From Pseudoalteromonas piscicida (GTDB taxonomy: Bacteria > Pseudomonadota > Gammaproteobacteria > Enterobacterales > Alteromonadaceae), in the NCBI RefSeq assembly GCF_002208135.1, contig NZ_CP021646.1:913501-977500 (forward strand): 64,000 bases of DNA. The letters are read 5' to 3'. Shown here piece by piece: positions 9,187-18,882 of the stretch; positions within the stretch are counted from its first letter, which is position 1, and every line of letters begins with the position of its first letter. The translations under genes were made by a program, and so were the position numbers. Below the pieces are notes generated by a model that was given only the letters and a program-made list of their open reading frames with translations, was not told where the DNA came from and ran no database searches.

Positions 9187-9785
9187 TAACGGCTCTGACT
9201 TTTCTCAACTTCTTGAATTTTTTGCTCGGTGGCGGAAATGGCTTTTCTACAGCGACCAAGGCGGGCATGAAGGGCTAATATTTCGGCATTGAGCTTGGTA
9301 GCCTGAGTGGGATCTGCTTTGTCCATCTGTAACCTTCTAATATCAATCATTTCTTGCAATCGACGCTCAAATTCATGATTTTGCGACAGCTCCTGATATA
9401 ACTCATGGGACGACTGCATTATCTTCTGCACGGCCTTCTTATACACTTTGGCTTTTTTAGGTGTATTCAGTTTGTTTTCTTTCGCCCAGACGGGGGTTGA
9501 TTTTAACACCTTCAACACGGCTTCCATTTGCGAGCCTATCCGCTCGATGGCAAATGTAAAGGCGTGACGTTGCTCACTTGGCGGCAGATGGGACATTGCT
9601 TCTGCTATTTCTTCAACATAGTCACTGAGCTTTAAGCTTTTAGTGCGAAATACACGGGCATCAAATAAGCTGGGTTGCGCCTGCATATAACGATTCTTAT
9701 CAAACCATTTCGCGGAGTCAAATTGCGCTGCTTGTTGCTTTAAGCGGCTGACTTGTTGCTCAAGCTTGATAAGCCCTGTACTCAT
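9186..9785 (-). CDS. priC: Primosomal replication protein PriC (N'')
   Basis: A 199-aa cytoplasmic helical protein. PriC binds SSB and single-stranded DNA and helps reload the DnaB helicase at stalled forks. It is all helical with many basic residues; the early LEQQVSRLKQQAAQFD and the central FDARVFRTKSLKLSDYV fit the family, and the length fits. It overlaps the tauE stop by four bases and the next gene by one, so it is inside an operon headed by dinG, another replication and repair gene. The rsmS gene downstream echoes the enterobacterial priC-ybaM arrangement. Confidence 0.8.
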   Translation of the reverse strand: MSTGLIKLEQQVSRLKQQAAQFDSAKWFDKNRYMQAQPSLFDARVFRTKSLKLSDYVEEIAEAMSHLPPSEQRHAFTFAIERIGSQMEAVLKVLKSTPVWAKENKLNTPKKAKVYKKAVQKIMQSSHELYQELSQNHEFERRLQEMIDIRRLQMDKADPTQATKLNAEILALHARLGRCRKAISATEQKIQEVEKSQSR

Positions 9786-10561
9786 GATAAATAAGCCTCG
9801 AAAATGAGCTTGCCTGCAAGCACAATAACCACAGTGTTAAAGAGTGGTTTGATCAGTTTGTTGCCAAATTTAATGGCAGAGTGTGCACCAAGCCAAGCAC
9901 CCAACATTAAAAATGCGCCCATTGTGATGCCCAGCATAAAATTAACATGGCCCAAGGCTACAAAGGTGATAAGCGAGATAAAATTGGAAACAAAGTTCAT
10001 TGAGCGAGCAAGGCCACAGTTTAAAAGTAAGCTCATTTTATAGAGCATACTGTTCGATGCAGTCCAAAACGTGCCAGTACCAGGCCCTGCCATACCATCA
10101 AAAAACCCCAACGATAACCCTTGCGCCCATTGCTTGATTTTCAGTGCTTGATTAGCTTCTGGCAAGGTATGAGAGTCTGTTGGGCTTAGTCTACCGACTA
10201 AGCTATAAATTGCGACTGCGATGATAATAACGGGGATAAGCTTATTTAAAAACTCGATGCTCAGAAAATCGACCAGTAGCGTGCCCAATACGGCACCTAT
10301 CGCGGTGGCGATAATAGAACCAATCCAAAAGCTAGGTTTGAATAACTGCTTTTTATAGTAGGTAAAGCTCGCGGTTAATGAGCCAAAACTCGCGGCAAGC
10401 TTGTTGGTACCTAAAGTTAAATGTGGAGGAAGGCCGGCAGTAAGCAAAGCTGGTACCGTCAACAGCCCACCACCACCTGCAATTGCATCAATAAATCCAG
10501 CAGCCAGTGCGACTAAGCAAAGTAACCCCCAAGTTGTGGGATCTAAAGCGAGTTCAAACAT
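9782..10561 (-). CDS. TauE/SafE (TSUP) family membrane transporter
   Basis: A 259-aa integral membrane protein with about eight hydrophobic segments and the family's GGGGLLTVPALL signature after the first helix (residues about 28-40). TSUP proteins are thought to export sulfite or other organosulfur anions; the substrate is unknown here. Its close relatives are often annotated YfcA. The start is two bases after the dinG stop, so the two genes are translationally linked. There is no sulfur-metabolism gene nearby to support a specific role. Confidence 0.85.
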   Translation of the reverse strand: MFELALDPTTWGLLCLVALAAGFIDAIAGGGGLLTVPALLTAGLPPHLTLGTNKLAASFGSLTASFTYYKKQLFKPSFWIGSIIATAIGAVLGTLLVDFLSIEFLNKLIPVIIIAVAIYSLVGRLSPTDSHTLPEANQALKIKQWAQGLSLGFFDGMAGPGTGTFWTASNSMLYKMSLLLNCGLARSMNFVSNFISLITFVALGHVNFMLGITMGAFLMLGAWLGAHSAIKFGNKLIKPLFNTVVIVLAGKLIFEAYLS

Positions 10562-10563
10562 TA

Positions 10564-12633
10564 TTAATCAATTTGCCTTTTGTATGGTGGCAGAGTATCA
10601 AGCATGGCTTTGCCATAACGTTTTGTAACTAAACGTCTATCTAAGATGGTGATACGGCCGGAGTCTGATTCCTTACGCAGCAGTCTACCACAGCTTTGTA
10701 CTAATTTCTTTGCAGCATCGGGTACCGTGATAGATAAAAATGGATTCCCACCTTTACTTTGCACGAATTCCGCTTGGGCTTCCTCAATAGGGGACGTTGG
10801 CACGGCAAAAGGGATCTTAGTCACCACCAGGTTCTCTAGGTATTTACCGGGTAAATCTAGCCCCTCGGATAAGCTTTGTGTACCAAATAAGATACTGCCA
10901 CGACCTAAGTCGATATTTGCTTTGTGGCGAGTGAGTAAGGCATCACGGGAAAGCTCACCCTGCACTAAAATATTGAGATTTTTACTTCTTAATTTCTCTA
11001 CCACATGGTTCATTTGCCAATAAGAAGCAAACAGTACAAGGTTGGCCTTATTGGTGTCTAAATAAGTTGGCAGGGCATCCGCTAAATAATCGCTAAAGGC
11101 TTTATCCGTTGGGTCTGTTTGGGTTTTTGGCAAATGCAATGTTGCTTGATTGGGATAATCAAACGGAGAATCAGCCTTGATATATTTAACACCAGGCTCT
11201 TTTGCCAACCCACTTTCGTGGGCGAAATGATCGAATGTACCCAAAGCACTGAGGGTTGCGGAGCAGAGCACCGCACCTGCACACTCTCGCCAGAGGTTAT
11301 CCTTCAAATAATAACCGACTTCAATCGGACAATCGCAAAGTAAATGGTCGTGATGGTGTTTGTATTCTAAGCGTTTTATCCATCTTGCATGTGGCACGCT
11401 GTCGCCTTTTCGAGCATAGCTAAACCAGAGTTTGTTGAGTTGTTCAAGCCGATTGATATATTGACCACTTTCAACCAACAAAGGATCGGCTAGAAATGCT
11501 TGCACATCGCCGTCTGAAACATCGCCCGACAGTGCATCATGCATCTTGGTAAGACAACGCAACGCATCTTGCGTGGCATCTGCGATATCTTTTGCTTTTA
11601 CGGTGAGCGCTTCAGGTACTTCGCCATGACTGAAGCGGTAGGTATCGTCATCGTTATAGGTAAAGTCGCTCTGATCGAGTATATCTCTTACTGATCTGAG
11701 GTATTTAGCTGCATCATTAGCTGCATCGTTAAGTTTGAAATTCTGCCCGATGGCTTTTTGCGAAACCACTGTGTTTGCCATCTTTCCGCTAAACTTGAGT
11801 AGCTTTTCAAGCCATTCGATAGTGCCTTTAATCGTCGCTGCGGCAGAAGAAAAATCTCTGGTAATATGGGGCAGGTGGTGTGCTTCATCAATTACGTAAA
11901 ATGTTTCTTCTGGTTCCGGTAATATCGTCCCGCCACCCAATTCTAAGTCGGCCAGCAACAAGGCATGATTAATCACCAGTACATCCATTTGTGCAATCTT
12001 TTGTCTAGCCAAATGAAAAGGGCATAAGTGATGAGACTTTAATTGGCGTTGGCAGGCGTGTTTATCACAGGCGATAACATTCCACACTTTATCCGGAATT
12101 GTGTCTTCCCAGCTATCTCTGTCACCTTGCCAGCGCTTTTCTTGGTATGCAAGTGCTAACTCTCTTAAGCATTTTTGCTCCATTTTAGAAAGCGGGCTGC
12201 TGGTTGTCGGCATCATCGACATTTGCATGTCATCATCGCTTACGGCAGCCATCAGTTTTTGTACACAAATGTAGCGTTGACGGCCTTTTACAAGATCAAA
12301 TTTAAAGTCTATACCTGAATGTTCTTTTAAAAATGGCAACTCTTTGTTGATTAGTTGTTCTTGTAAGGCAACGGTTGCAGTTGAAATGACAAGTTTCTTT
12401 TTACTTGAGAGTGAAACGGGAAGCGCGCCGAGTAGGTAGGCTAAAGATTTTCCAGTGCCCGTTCCTGCTTCAATGACACAAATACGTTGGGTGCGGTGAT
12501 AATCACCAGAGAGCGTTTTTGCTATTTCGGCGACCAGATAATTTTGACTCGGACGAGGATGAAAGCCATCTAAAGCGGAGGCGACATTTTGATGTGCTTG
12601 GCGGATGGTTTTTTTTAGTTTGTCTGAGAGCAT
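10564..12633 (-). CDS. dinG: ATP-dependent DNA helicase DinG
   Basis: A 689-aa XPD-like superfamily 2 helicase with 5'-3' polarity in its characterised homologues, which unwinds R-loops and forked DNA. Visible are Walker A EAGTGTGKS (near residue 57), the iron-sulfur cluster cysteines (first at CVQKL, later CDKHACQ and CPFH), Walker B as DEAH in VIDEAHHLP, motif III SATL, and motif VI SCGRLLRKE near the C terminus. It heads the minus-strand operon and is divergent from polB across 155 bp. In E. coli both genes are SOS-induced, but no convincing LexA box was found between them here. Confidence 0.92.
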   Translation of the reverse strand: MLSDKLKKTIRQAHQNVASALDGFHPRPSQNYLVAEIAKTLSGDYHRTQRICVIEAGTGTGKSLAYLLGALPVSLSSKKKLVISTATVALQEQLINKELPFLKEHSGIDFKFDLVKGRQRYICVQKLMAAVSDDDMQMSMMPTTSSPLSKMEQKCLRELALAYQEKRWQGDRDSWEDTIPDKVWNVIACDKHACQRQLKSHHLCPFHLARQKIAQMDVLVINHALLLADLELGGGTILPEPEETFYVIDEAHHLPHITRDFSSAAATIKGTIEWLEKLLKFSGKMANTVVSQKAIGQNFKLNDAANDAAKYLRSVRDILDQSDFTYNDDDTYRFSHGEVPEALTVKAKDIADATQDALRCLTKMHDALSGDVSDGDVQAFLADPLLVESGQYINRLEQLNKLWFSYARKGDSVPHARWIKRLEYKHHHDHLLCDCPIEVGYYLKDNLWRECAGAVLCSATLSALGTFDHFAHESGLAKEPGVKYIKADSPFDYPNQATLHLPKTQTDPTDKAFSDYLADALPTYLDTNKANLVLFASYWQMNHVVEKLRSKNLNILVQGELSRDALLTRHKANIDLGRGSILFGTQSLSEGLDLPGKYLENLVVTKIPFAVPTSPIEEAQAEFVQSKGGNPFLSITVPDAAKKLVQSCGRLLRKESDSGRITILDRRLVTKRYGKAMLDTLPPYKRQID

Positions 12634-12759
12634 AATCTATTTAGCCTAGAATTCTAATATGAAGCAAACCTACCGCTTGAGTCTCGATTTTTAGTTAATC
12701 ACTGCTTTCACGGATAGGTTTTATTCTGTTTGTGACTTTATGTTCAATAAACAGGTGGA

Positions 12760-12765
12760 TATAAT
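12760..12765 (+). promoter_or_regulatory. Putative -10 element TATAAT upstream of polB
   Basis: A perfect TATAAT lies 24 bases before the polB start. The region 17-18 bases further upstream (TTTATG) is only a weak -35. Confidence 0.35.
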
Positions 12766-12788
12766 TACAGTGATTCGTCTATTTTAGG

Positions 12789-15137
12789 GTGGTATTGGAG
12801 TTGGCACAAGCGATATATCAGGGCTTTGTTTTATCGAGACAGCAGATGCAGGTAAATGGCCAACTGCGCTTGTGTTATTGGCTCAAATCGCAACATCAGT
12901 TACTCAAGGTGTGGGTAGAGGATGAGCAGCCCCTCTTTTTCATTAAACAAGATAAAAAAACGGAAGTAGAACTACTGCTAAGTCGCGCTAAGTTGCAGTT
13001 TAGTATCTCGCCAAGTCAACTAAAGCACTTCGATCAAGCCCCTGTTTGTGTTGTGAAATTTCGCACCTTGAATCACTTCTATGAGGCAAAACAGCTACTT
13101 GAAAATAAAGTCGCATTATATGAAGAGGATATTCGCCATTCCGACCGCTATTTAATGGAGCGCTTTATTCGCGGAGCCGCTTGGGTCAAAGGTAAAGCCA
13201 CGCAAAAATCAGGCTATATCGAAATTACTCAGGCGCAATTTAAAGCTTGTGATGATTATAGACCACACCTTGAAATGCTTTCTATCGACATAGAGTGTAA
13301 CGGCGAGGGGGTCTTGTTTTCGGTGGGTTTAGTGACCGATACGGAAAAGCTGGTGATCATGATAGGTGAGGCGCAGCATGCTGCTGTAAATGTAGTTTGG
13401 GTTGAAGATGAAATTGCGTTATTAGAAGAGCTAGTAACGCAAGTGAATCGTTTAGACCCTGATGTGTTAATCGGATGGAACGTGATTGAGTTCGATGCCG
13501 CAATACTTGTGGAACGCGCACAGGCTAACGGCGTCGCACTTGCGATAGGGCGAGATGGTGGAGTAATGTCTACCTTCAAAGGTAACTATACCCGGGTGTT
13601 TATTCCGGGGAGAGTGATGCTAGATGGCATCGATATGATGAAAAATGCGACCTATCACTTTGAAACATTTAAACTGAGCTTTGTGGCTGAGAAGATTTTG
13701 GGTACTACCAAGCTTATCGCACAGGATGACAGGCTTGAGGAAATCCTCAGGCAGTTTCATCATGATAAACCGGCGCTTGCAGCGTATAACTTACAAGATT
13801 GTCAGTTGGTGTTAGACATTTTTAGTAAACTTAACTTGCTTGACTTTGCTCTCGCTCGAACTCAGTTGACGGGACTGGAACTTGAAAAAATGGGCGGCTC
13901 AGTCGCTGCTTTTACTAACTTGTATTTACCGTTACTACACCGTAGCGGTTACATTGCACCGAATTTATCTGAGCATGGCATTAACTTTGACAGTCCCGGC
14001 GGTTATGTCATGGACTCAAAGCCGGGCCTCTACCAAAATATTTTGGTACTCGATTTCAAAAGCCTCTACCCCTCAATTATCCGCACTTTTTGCATTGACC
14101 CTATGGGGTTAATAGAAGGATTACAACATCCTGAATATGCCATTGATGGCTTTAATAAAGGTAAATTTAGCCGCACGGAACATCACTTACCGGGTTTAGT
14201 CGCTGCGCTTTCCAGTGCACGTGAACAAGCTAAATTAGACAAAGATATGATGCTCTCGCAGGCGATTAAAATCATCATGAATAGCTTGTACGGCGTACTT
14301 GGTTCTAAAGGCTGTCGCTTTTACGACCCACGTCTTGCAAGTTCAATAACGATGCGCGGTCATCAAATAATGCAACAAACTCGCTCTTGGATTGAGCAGC
14401 TCGGGTATGAAGTGATTTATGGTGATACTGACTCAACTTTCGTCTGTTTACCCGAGTCTTTGAGTAGCGAGGCGTGCCAAGCAATAGGTAAGCAATTGAT
14501 GACAGATATTAACGAGCGCTGGCGCGCACTGCTTACGAAGGACTTTGCCCTTCACAGTCATTTAGAAATAGAGTTTGAAACACATTACAGTCCATTTTTT
14601 ATGCCCACCATTCGTGGCCAAGAAGTTGGCTCTAAAAAGCGTTATGTCGGGCAGATCAGAGAACTTGGCGAGCAAAAGCTGGTTTTTAAAGGAATGGAGA
14701 CCGTGCGTAGTGATTGGACGGAAATTGCAAAGGAATATCAACAAGCAATAATTCGCGCGCTGTTTGACGGGCTCGACACAGTTGAGATCACCCATCAATA
14801 CATAAATGAGATTTTCGCTGGAAAAGTAGACGAAAAACTCATTTATAAAAAGAAGCTTGGTAAGTCAGTTGAATTATATACAAAAAATATCCCTCCCCAA
14901 GTAAAAGCGGCGAAACAAGCTATCGAAGATGGGTTGTTGCAAACCGCCAAAAAGGGGGCACAAATACCGTACTATTTAAGTACCGATGGACCAAAGTTCG
15001 CACAGCAAGGTAAGCTGGTAGATATTGATTACTATCAATACGTTGAAAAACAAATTCTTCCTATATATCAGATGCTTCCAAATGCTTCTAAGCTATCAAT
15101 TCGCTCTGATGGGCAGCAAAGTTTCGATTTGCTTTAA
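12789..15137 (+). CDS. polB: DNA polymerase II (family B)
   Basis: A 782-aa repair and translesion DNA polymerase, almost the same length as E. coli PolB. The N-terminal 3'-5' exonuclease is marked by SIDIECNGEG (catalytic Asp and Glu near residue 165). The polymerase domain shows motif A DFKSLYPSIIRTF, motif B KIIMNSLYGVLGS and motif C YGDTDSTFV, all intact. The start used is a TTG at 12789; a later start would cut into the N-terminal domain. The gene is divergent from dinG. In E. coli it is part of the SOS response. Confidence 0.93.
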   Translation: MVLELAQAIYQGFVLSRQQMQVNGQLRLCYWLKSQHQLLKVWVEDEQPLFFIKQDKKTEVELLLSRAKLQFSISPSQLKHFDQAPVCVVKFRTLNHFYEAKQLLENKVALYEEDIRHSDRYLMERFIRGAAWVKGKATQKSGYIEITQAQFKACDDYRPHLEMLSIDIECNGEGVLFSVGLVTDTEKLVIMIGEAQHAAVNVVWVEDEIALLEELVTQVNRLDPDVLIGWNVIEFDAAILVERAQANGVALAIGRDGGVMSTFKGNYTRVFIPGRVMLDGIDMMKNATYHFETFKLSFVAEKILGTTKLIAQDDRLEEILRQFHHDKPALAAYNLQDCQLVLDIFSKLNLLDFALARTQLTGLELEKMGGSVAAFTNLYLPLLHRSGYIAPNLSEHGINFDSPGGYVMDSKPGLYQNILVLDFKSLYPSIIRTFCIDPMGLIEGLQHPEYAIDGFNKGKFSRTEHHLPGLVAALSSAREQAKLDKDMMLSQAIKIIMNSLYGVLGSKGCRFYDPRLASSITMRGHQIMQQTRSWIEQLGYEVIYGDTDSTFVCLPESLSSEACQAIGKQLMTDINERWRALLTKDFALHSHLEIEFETHYSPFFMPTIRGQEVGSKKRYVGQIRELGEQKLVFKGMETVRSDWTEIAKEYQQAIIRALFDGLDTVEITHQYINEIFAGKVDEKLIYKKKLGKSVELYTKNIPPQVKAAKQAIEDGLLQTAKKGAQIPYYLSTDGPKFAQQGKLVDIDYYQYVEKQILPIYQMLPNASKLSIRSDGQQSFDLL

Positions 15138-15515
15138 TCGAGATCGTACTATCAAACTGCCTGCGTCTTCCTGTTCTAAAATTAATTATTTAGTTAAATA
15201 CACTAAAATAAAGTTCCTTTTTTGTTAACTTAAAAGCCACCTCTTGCTCGATTATCACTCTATTGTTCTGTTTTTAGGGATTCTATTTTTTCAACTTAAA
15301 TATTTTTTGTAATTTGTAACTTAAATTCAATTAGTTATTGCTTGGTGTTGTTGTGCCTTAAAATGGTAATTGCAAAAAACAGTATAATTAACCTTGATCA
15401 TTGGTCTGGTGTTTGTTTAATATTCTGCCCTAATGTTGCTATTTTAGAAATTAAAAGGCAGCAAAATAATAATTAATACAATTTATTTACAATAAGATAA
15501 TTCAGGGTGATTCAC
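15138..15515. other. Intergenic region before the first TonB-dependent receptor
   Basis: About 378 bp, strongly AT-rich, with no convincing ORF, hairpin terminator or named RNA. It must hold the receptor promoter and leader, but no clear -35/-10 pair stands out. Confidence 0.4.
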
Positions 15516-18383
15516 ATGCTAAACAATAAGTTAACTAAGGCGGTTCGCTTAGCAATCGCGTTTGGTGGCGCTAGCGCTGCCGTGTTTGCAACCAATGCAG
15601 TTGCAGAAGAAGAAGGCGCGAAAAGCGTTGAGCGCATTGAAGTTACAGGTTCTCGCTTAAAGCGCACCGACCTAGAATCTACAGCTCCAATCACTGTTAT
15701 CGGCGGCGAAGCGCTTGGCGATATGGGTATCAGCAACGTTGGTGAATTTGTTCAATCGAATCCAGTTATGTCTGGATCACCAGCAACAACAACGCGTAAC
15801 AATGGCGGTAGTGGTGGTGTATTTGTAGAGCTACGTGGTTTGGGTTCAGAGCGTACGCTAGTACTCATCAACGGTCGTAAGCCTGTAAGTTCTGACTTCC
15901 AGAATATTCCAGCTGCAATGATCGATCGTATCGAAATCCTAAAAGATGGTGCCTCGGTGGCGTATGGCTCGTCAGCAATGGCTGGTGTTGTAAACATCAT
16001 CACCAAAAAAGAACTTACTGGTGTTGAAGTTAAAGCAACAACGTCTTGGTATGATATGTTTAGCGGTGGTAAAGAGCAAAGCTTCCAACTAGTTGGTGGT
16101 AAAGAGTTCGATGCAGGCCATATCACTGTGGGTTTCGATTATACCAAGCAGGATCCAATCTATCAGGGTGATGTGAAAGACGTTAACTTCTTCCAGTATC
16201 CTTGGCAGGTGCTCTCAGAAAAAGGTGCTAAGAGCTTTTACGAGAACGGTTTAATTCCAGATGGTGACAATGCGAACGTATTCATTTTAGGTTCTGGTTC
16301 TACTCCTTGTGGTAACTTCTACGTTGAAGGTAAGGGTAACTTTACCAACGATAAATGTCCAAGTGGTGGTGACGGTAAGCCTTCTCTAAGTGATATGCGT
16401 CCATTTGTCGGCGGTGGTGAAGTAAACGATACTTACAACTACAACCCAGTAAACTTAATGCAAACACCTTTTGAAGTGATTAACTTCTTTGTAGATACTT
16501 CATTTGAGTTAAACGATGACCTTGTTGTATATACAGAAACACGTATCAACAAGCGTACTTCAAAACAGGAGCTTGCAGCTGTACCTTTCGACACAGCCTA
16601 TGATCCAGGTTATGTAGTCACCCTTTCAAATGGCTCGACAGCTAATGGTGTATCAGCTGATAACTACTACAACCCATTCGGTGAAGATGTTTATCGTTCT
16701 CGTCGTCGTATGCTAGAAGGTGGTCGTTACTTCGAACAAGATTATGTTCGTTTCCAACAAGTTGCAGGTCTAAAGGGCGCAATTAACGACAACTGGCAGT
16801 TTGATGCTTACTACAACTATGGTGCAAATAGCCTTCAAGATACTGACTTTGGTCAGCTTTACGGCCCACACCTAGCAAAAGCTTTAGGTCCATCATTCAA
16901 AGATGACGCTGGTAATGTGGTATGTGGTACGCCTGACGCACCTATTTCTGATTGTGTATCGTTAAATGTATTTGGTGGCCCAGGTACTGTGACTCAAGAG
17001 ATGCTTGACTACATTACTGCACCACTAGGCGATCACTACAATGATTCATTCCACCAAGTTCGTGTAGATGTGTTTGGTGAGCTATTTGAAATCCCTGCTG
17101 GTTATGTTTCAAGTGCATTTGGCCTTGAGTATTACACCACTGAGTTTGAACAAGTAAATGACTCTGGCAAGTTCTTTGACTCAGTGACTGGTAATACTAG
17201 TAAGCCACTAACAGGTCTATCTAAGAATTATACAGCTGCGTCTGCAGAGTTCTTGATCCCGTTAGTACGTGATTTAGGTGTTGAATCTGCAGATTTGACA
17301 CTAGGCGCACGTTATGATGACTTTAGCACAACAGGTTCAAACTTCTCTTGGATGGCTAAAATTGAGTCAAACATTTTTGATGGCTTAAAGTTCCGTGCAA
17401 ACTATTCAGAAGTATATCGTGAACCAACGCTAAGCGATTTGTATTCGCCAGAGCTTGATTCATTTGAAAGCGCTTCAGATCCGTGTTCTGCGGCAAACAT
17501 TGGTGGTTTATCTGCAGCAGGTCAGGCTAAATGTCTTGAAATGGGTGCTCCAGCTGGCGGCCACAACAGTGCAGATGCGCAAGTTCGTACACGTTTAGGC
17601 GGCAACACAGGTGTTCAATCTGAAGAAGGTGAAACATTCACTATTGGTTTTGTGTGGGCTCCTGACTTTGTTGAAAACTTAGGTATTACTATTGATTACT
17701 GGGATATCAACATTGACGGTAAAATTGGTTCTCTAGCAACTGATGATATTCTGCAGGGTTGTTATGCTGGTCTTATCGAAGATATGTGTGCAAAAATCTC
17801 ACGTGGCTTTGATGGCTCGGTTGATCGTGTAGACAGTCGTACAACAAACTTACAAAGCATGACTGCTCGTGGTATCGATCTTGATGTGAACTATTCATTT
17901 GACACAGACTTCGGTGCATTTGTAGCTAGCGTATCATGGACTCACTTCTTAGAGCGTGGCGAAGAAAACTTTGATGGTGAAACAGGTACCTTTATCGTTG
18001 AAGATCTAGTTGGCAAATTTGAAGATGACACATCTTATTTTGAAGATAAAATCTTATTCAATCTACGTTATGACCTAGACAATCTTCGTGTTGTGTGGGC
18101 AGCAAACTACCAATCAGGTCTAGAGTACGGTGATCTAACTTACATTAAGCGTGATAATTATGATTCATTGGCAGGCTTAGTTGCTAAAGTTGATTCATAT
18201 GTGTATCACGATTTAACGGCACAATACTCATTTGATACAAACACAACAGTGCAAGCTGGTATCCGAAACCTAACAGACGAGCTACCTCCTTATATCGAAA
18301 CAGCGTTCAACGCGAACACGGATGAAAGTAACTTCAAGCTATTCGGTCGTCAGTTCTTCTTGGGTGTAACTCAAAAGTTCTAA
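15516..18383 (+). CDS. TonB-dependent receptor (paralogue 1)
   Basis: Outer-membrane active transporter, 955 aa. A signal peptide starts at MLNNKLTKAVRLAIAFG and ends near AVAEEE. A TonB-box-like segment ERIEVTGSRLKRT is followed by the plug domain with RGLGSERTLVLINGRK and GVVNIITKKE, then a long beta barrel ending in the terminal aromatic GVTQKF. The ATG at 15516 is preferred, with AGGGTGA upstream; an in-frame GTG at 15507 would add three residues. It is tandem with a paralogue at 18883 that shares leader, TonB box and plug. The plug style resembles the large Alteromonadales receptor family thought to import peptides or oligosaccharides, but no substrate genes are adjacent. Confidence 0.9.
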   Translation: MLNNKLTKAVRLAIAFGGASAAVFATNAVAEEEGAKSVERIEVTGSRLKRTDLESTAPITVIGGEALGDMGISNVGEFVQSNPVMSGSPATTTRNNGGSGGVFVELRGLGSERTLVLINGRKPVSSDFQNIPAAMIDRIEILKDGASVAYGSSAMAGVVNIITKKELTGVEVKATTSWYDMFSGGKEQSFQLVGGKEFDAGHITVGFDYTKQDPIYQGDVKDVNFFQYPWQVLSEKGAKSFYENGLIPDGDNANVFILGSGSTPCGNFYVEGKGNFTNDKCPSGGDGKPSLSDMRPFVGGGEVNDTYNYNPVNLMQTPFEVINFFVDTSFELNDDLVVYTETRINKRTSKQELAAVPFDTAYDPGYVVTLSNGSTANGVSADNYYNPFGEDVYRSRRRMLEGGRYFEQDYVRFQQVAGLKGAINDNWQFDAYYNYGANSLQDTDFGQLYGPHLAKALGPSFKDDAGNVVCGTPDAPISDCVSLNVFGGPGTVTQEMLDYITAPLGDHYNDSFHQVRVDVFGELFEIPAGYVSSAFGLEYYTTEFEQVNDSGKFFDSVTGNTSKPLTGLSKNYTAASAEFLIPLVRDLGVESADLTLGARYDDFSTTGSNFSWMAKIESNIFDGLKFRANYSEVYREPTLSDLYSPELDSFESASDPCSAANIGGLSAAGQAKCLEMGAPAGGHNSADAQVRTRLGGNTGVQSEEGETFTIGFVWAPDFVENLGITIDYWDINIDGKIGSLATDDILQGCYAGLIEDMCAKISRGFDGSVDRVDSRTTNLQSMTARGIDLDVNYSFDTDFGAFVASVSWTHFLERGEENFDGETGTFIVEDLVGKFEDDTSYFEDKILFNLRYDLDNLRVVWAANYQSGLEYGDLTYIKRDNYDSLAGLVAKVDSYVYHDLTAQYSFDTNTTVQAGIRNLTDELPPYIETAFNANTDESNFKLFGRQFFLGVTQKF

Positions 18384-18405
18384 CCGAATTTAGCAATTTT
18401 GACCC

Positions 18406-18436
18406 AAATCGGCCTCAGTTGAGGTCGATTTTTTTT
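18406..18436 (+). terminator. Rho-independent terminator after receptor 1
   Basis: Stem AAATCGGCCTCA / TGAGGTCGATTT (mostly paired) with a long T run, starting 22 bases after the stop codon. Confidence 0.8.
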
Positions 18437-18741
18437 AATCTCACATTCCAGTCTCCCCCTTCTCGTATTAAATCCACTCAATCTATAACAAGCTCTTCGA
18501 TAGTTGTTTATTTTATTGTTGATATGAGTTTTCTATGTTTACCGAATGTTATGCCTCGCCGTGTGTAAATGTAGTCTTTGTACCTTTACTGTTGCATAAA
18601 GTGTGGTTTTTTGCGATGAATTACAAAAGTGACAAAAAAAGTGAACTTATTTTTACTTTTATAACGTCATGAAAATAAAAGAGAAAAGTGAAATTTAATG
18701 TTAAAATTATGCCGTTTTGGGTTTATTTTATGAAATGATTG

Positions 18742-18771
18742 TTGACCCTATGTTGGTACTAAAAGTAGTAT
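18742..18771 (+). promoter_or_regulatory. Possible sigma-70 promoter for receptor 2
   Basis: TTGACC and TAGTAT separated by 18 bases, about 110 bp before the start codon. The rest of the 499-bp gap (18384-18882) is AT-rich and shows no gene apart from the terminator at 18406. Confidence 0.35.
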
Positions 18772-18882
18772 AAGCCTCGACACAATAACTCAAGCAATTT
18801 TAGAAACTAGATTTATCTTATCTTAATCTTTTGTTTTTATTGAGTTTTTGTTTATTAAAATAAAAATCAGGGATCATCAATC

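Noticed and set aside
12735..12755. Possible LexA box (ATGT then ACAG) between the weak -35 and the -10 of polB
   Set aside because: Spacing is seven, not eight bases, and the left half is not CTGT. dinG and polB are SOS genes in E. coli, but this site is not good enough to call.
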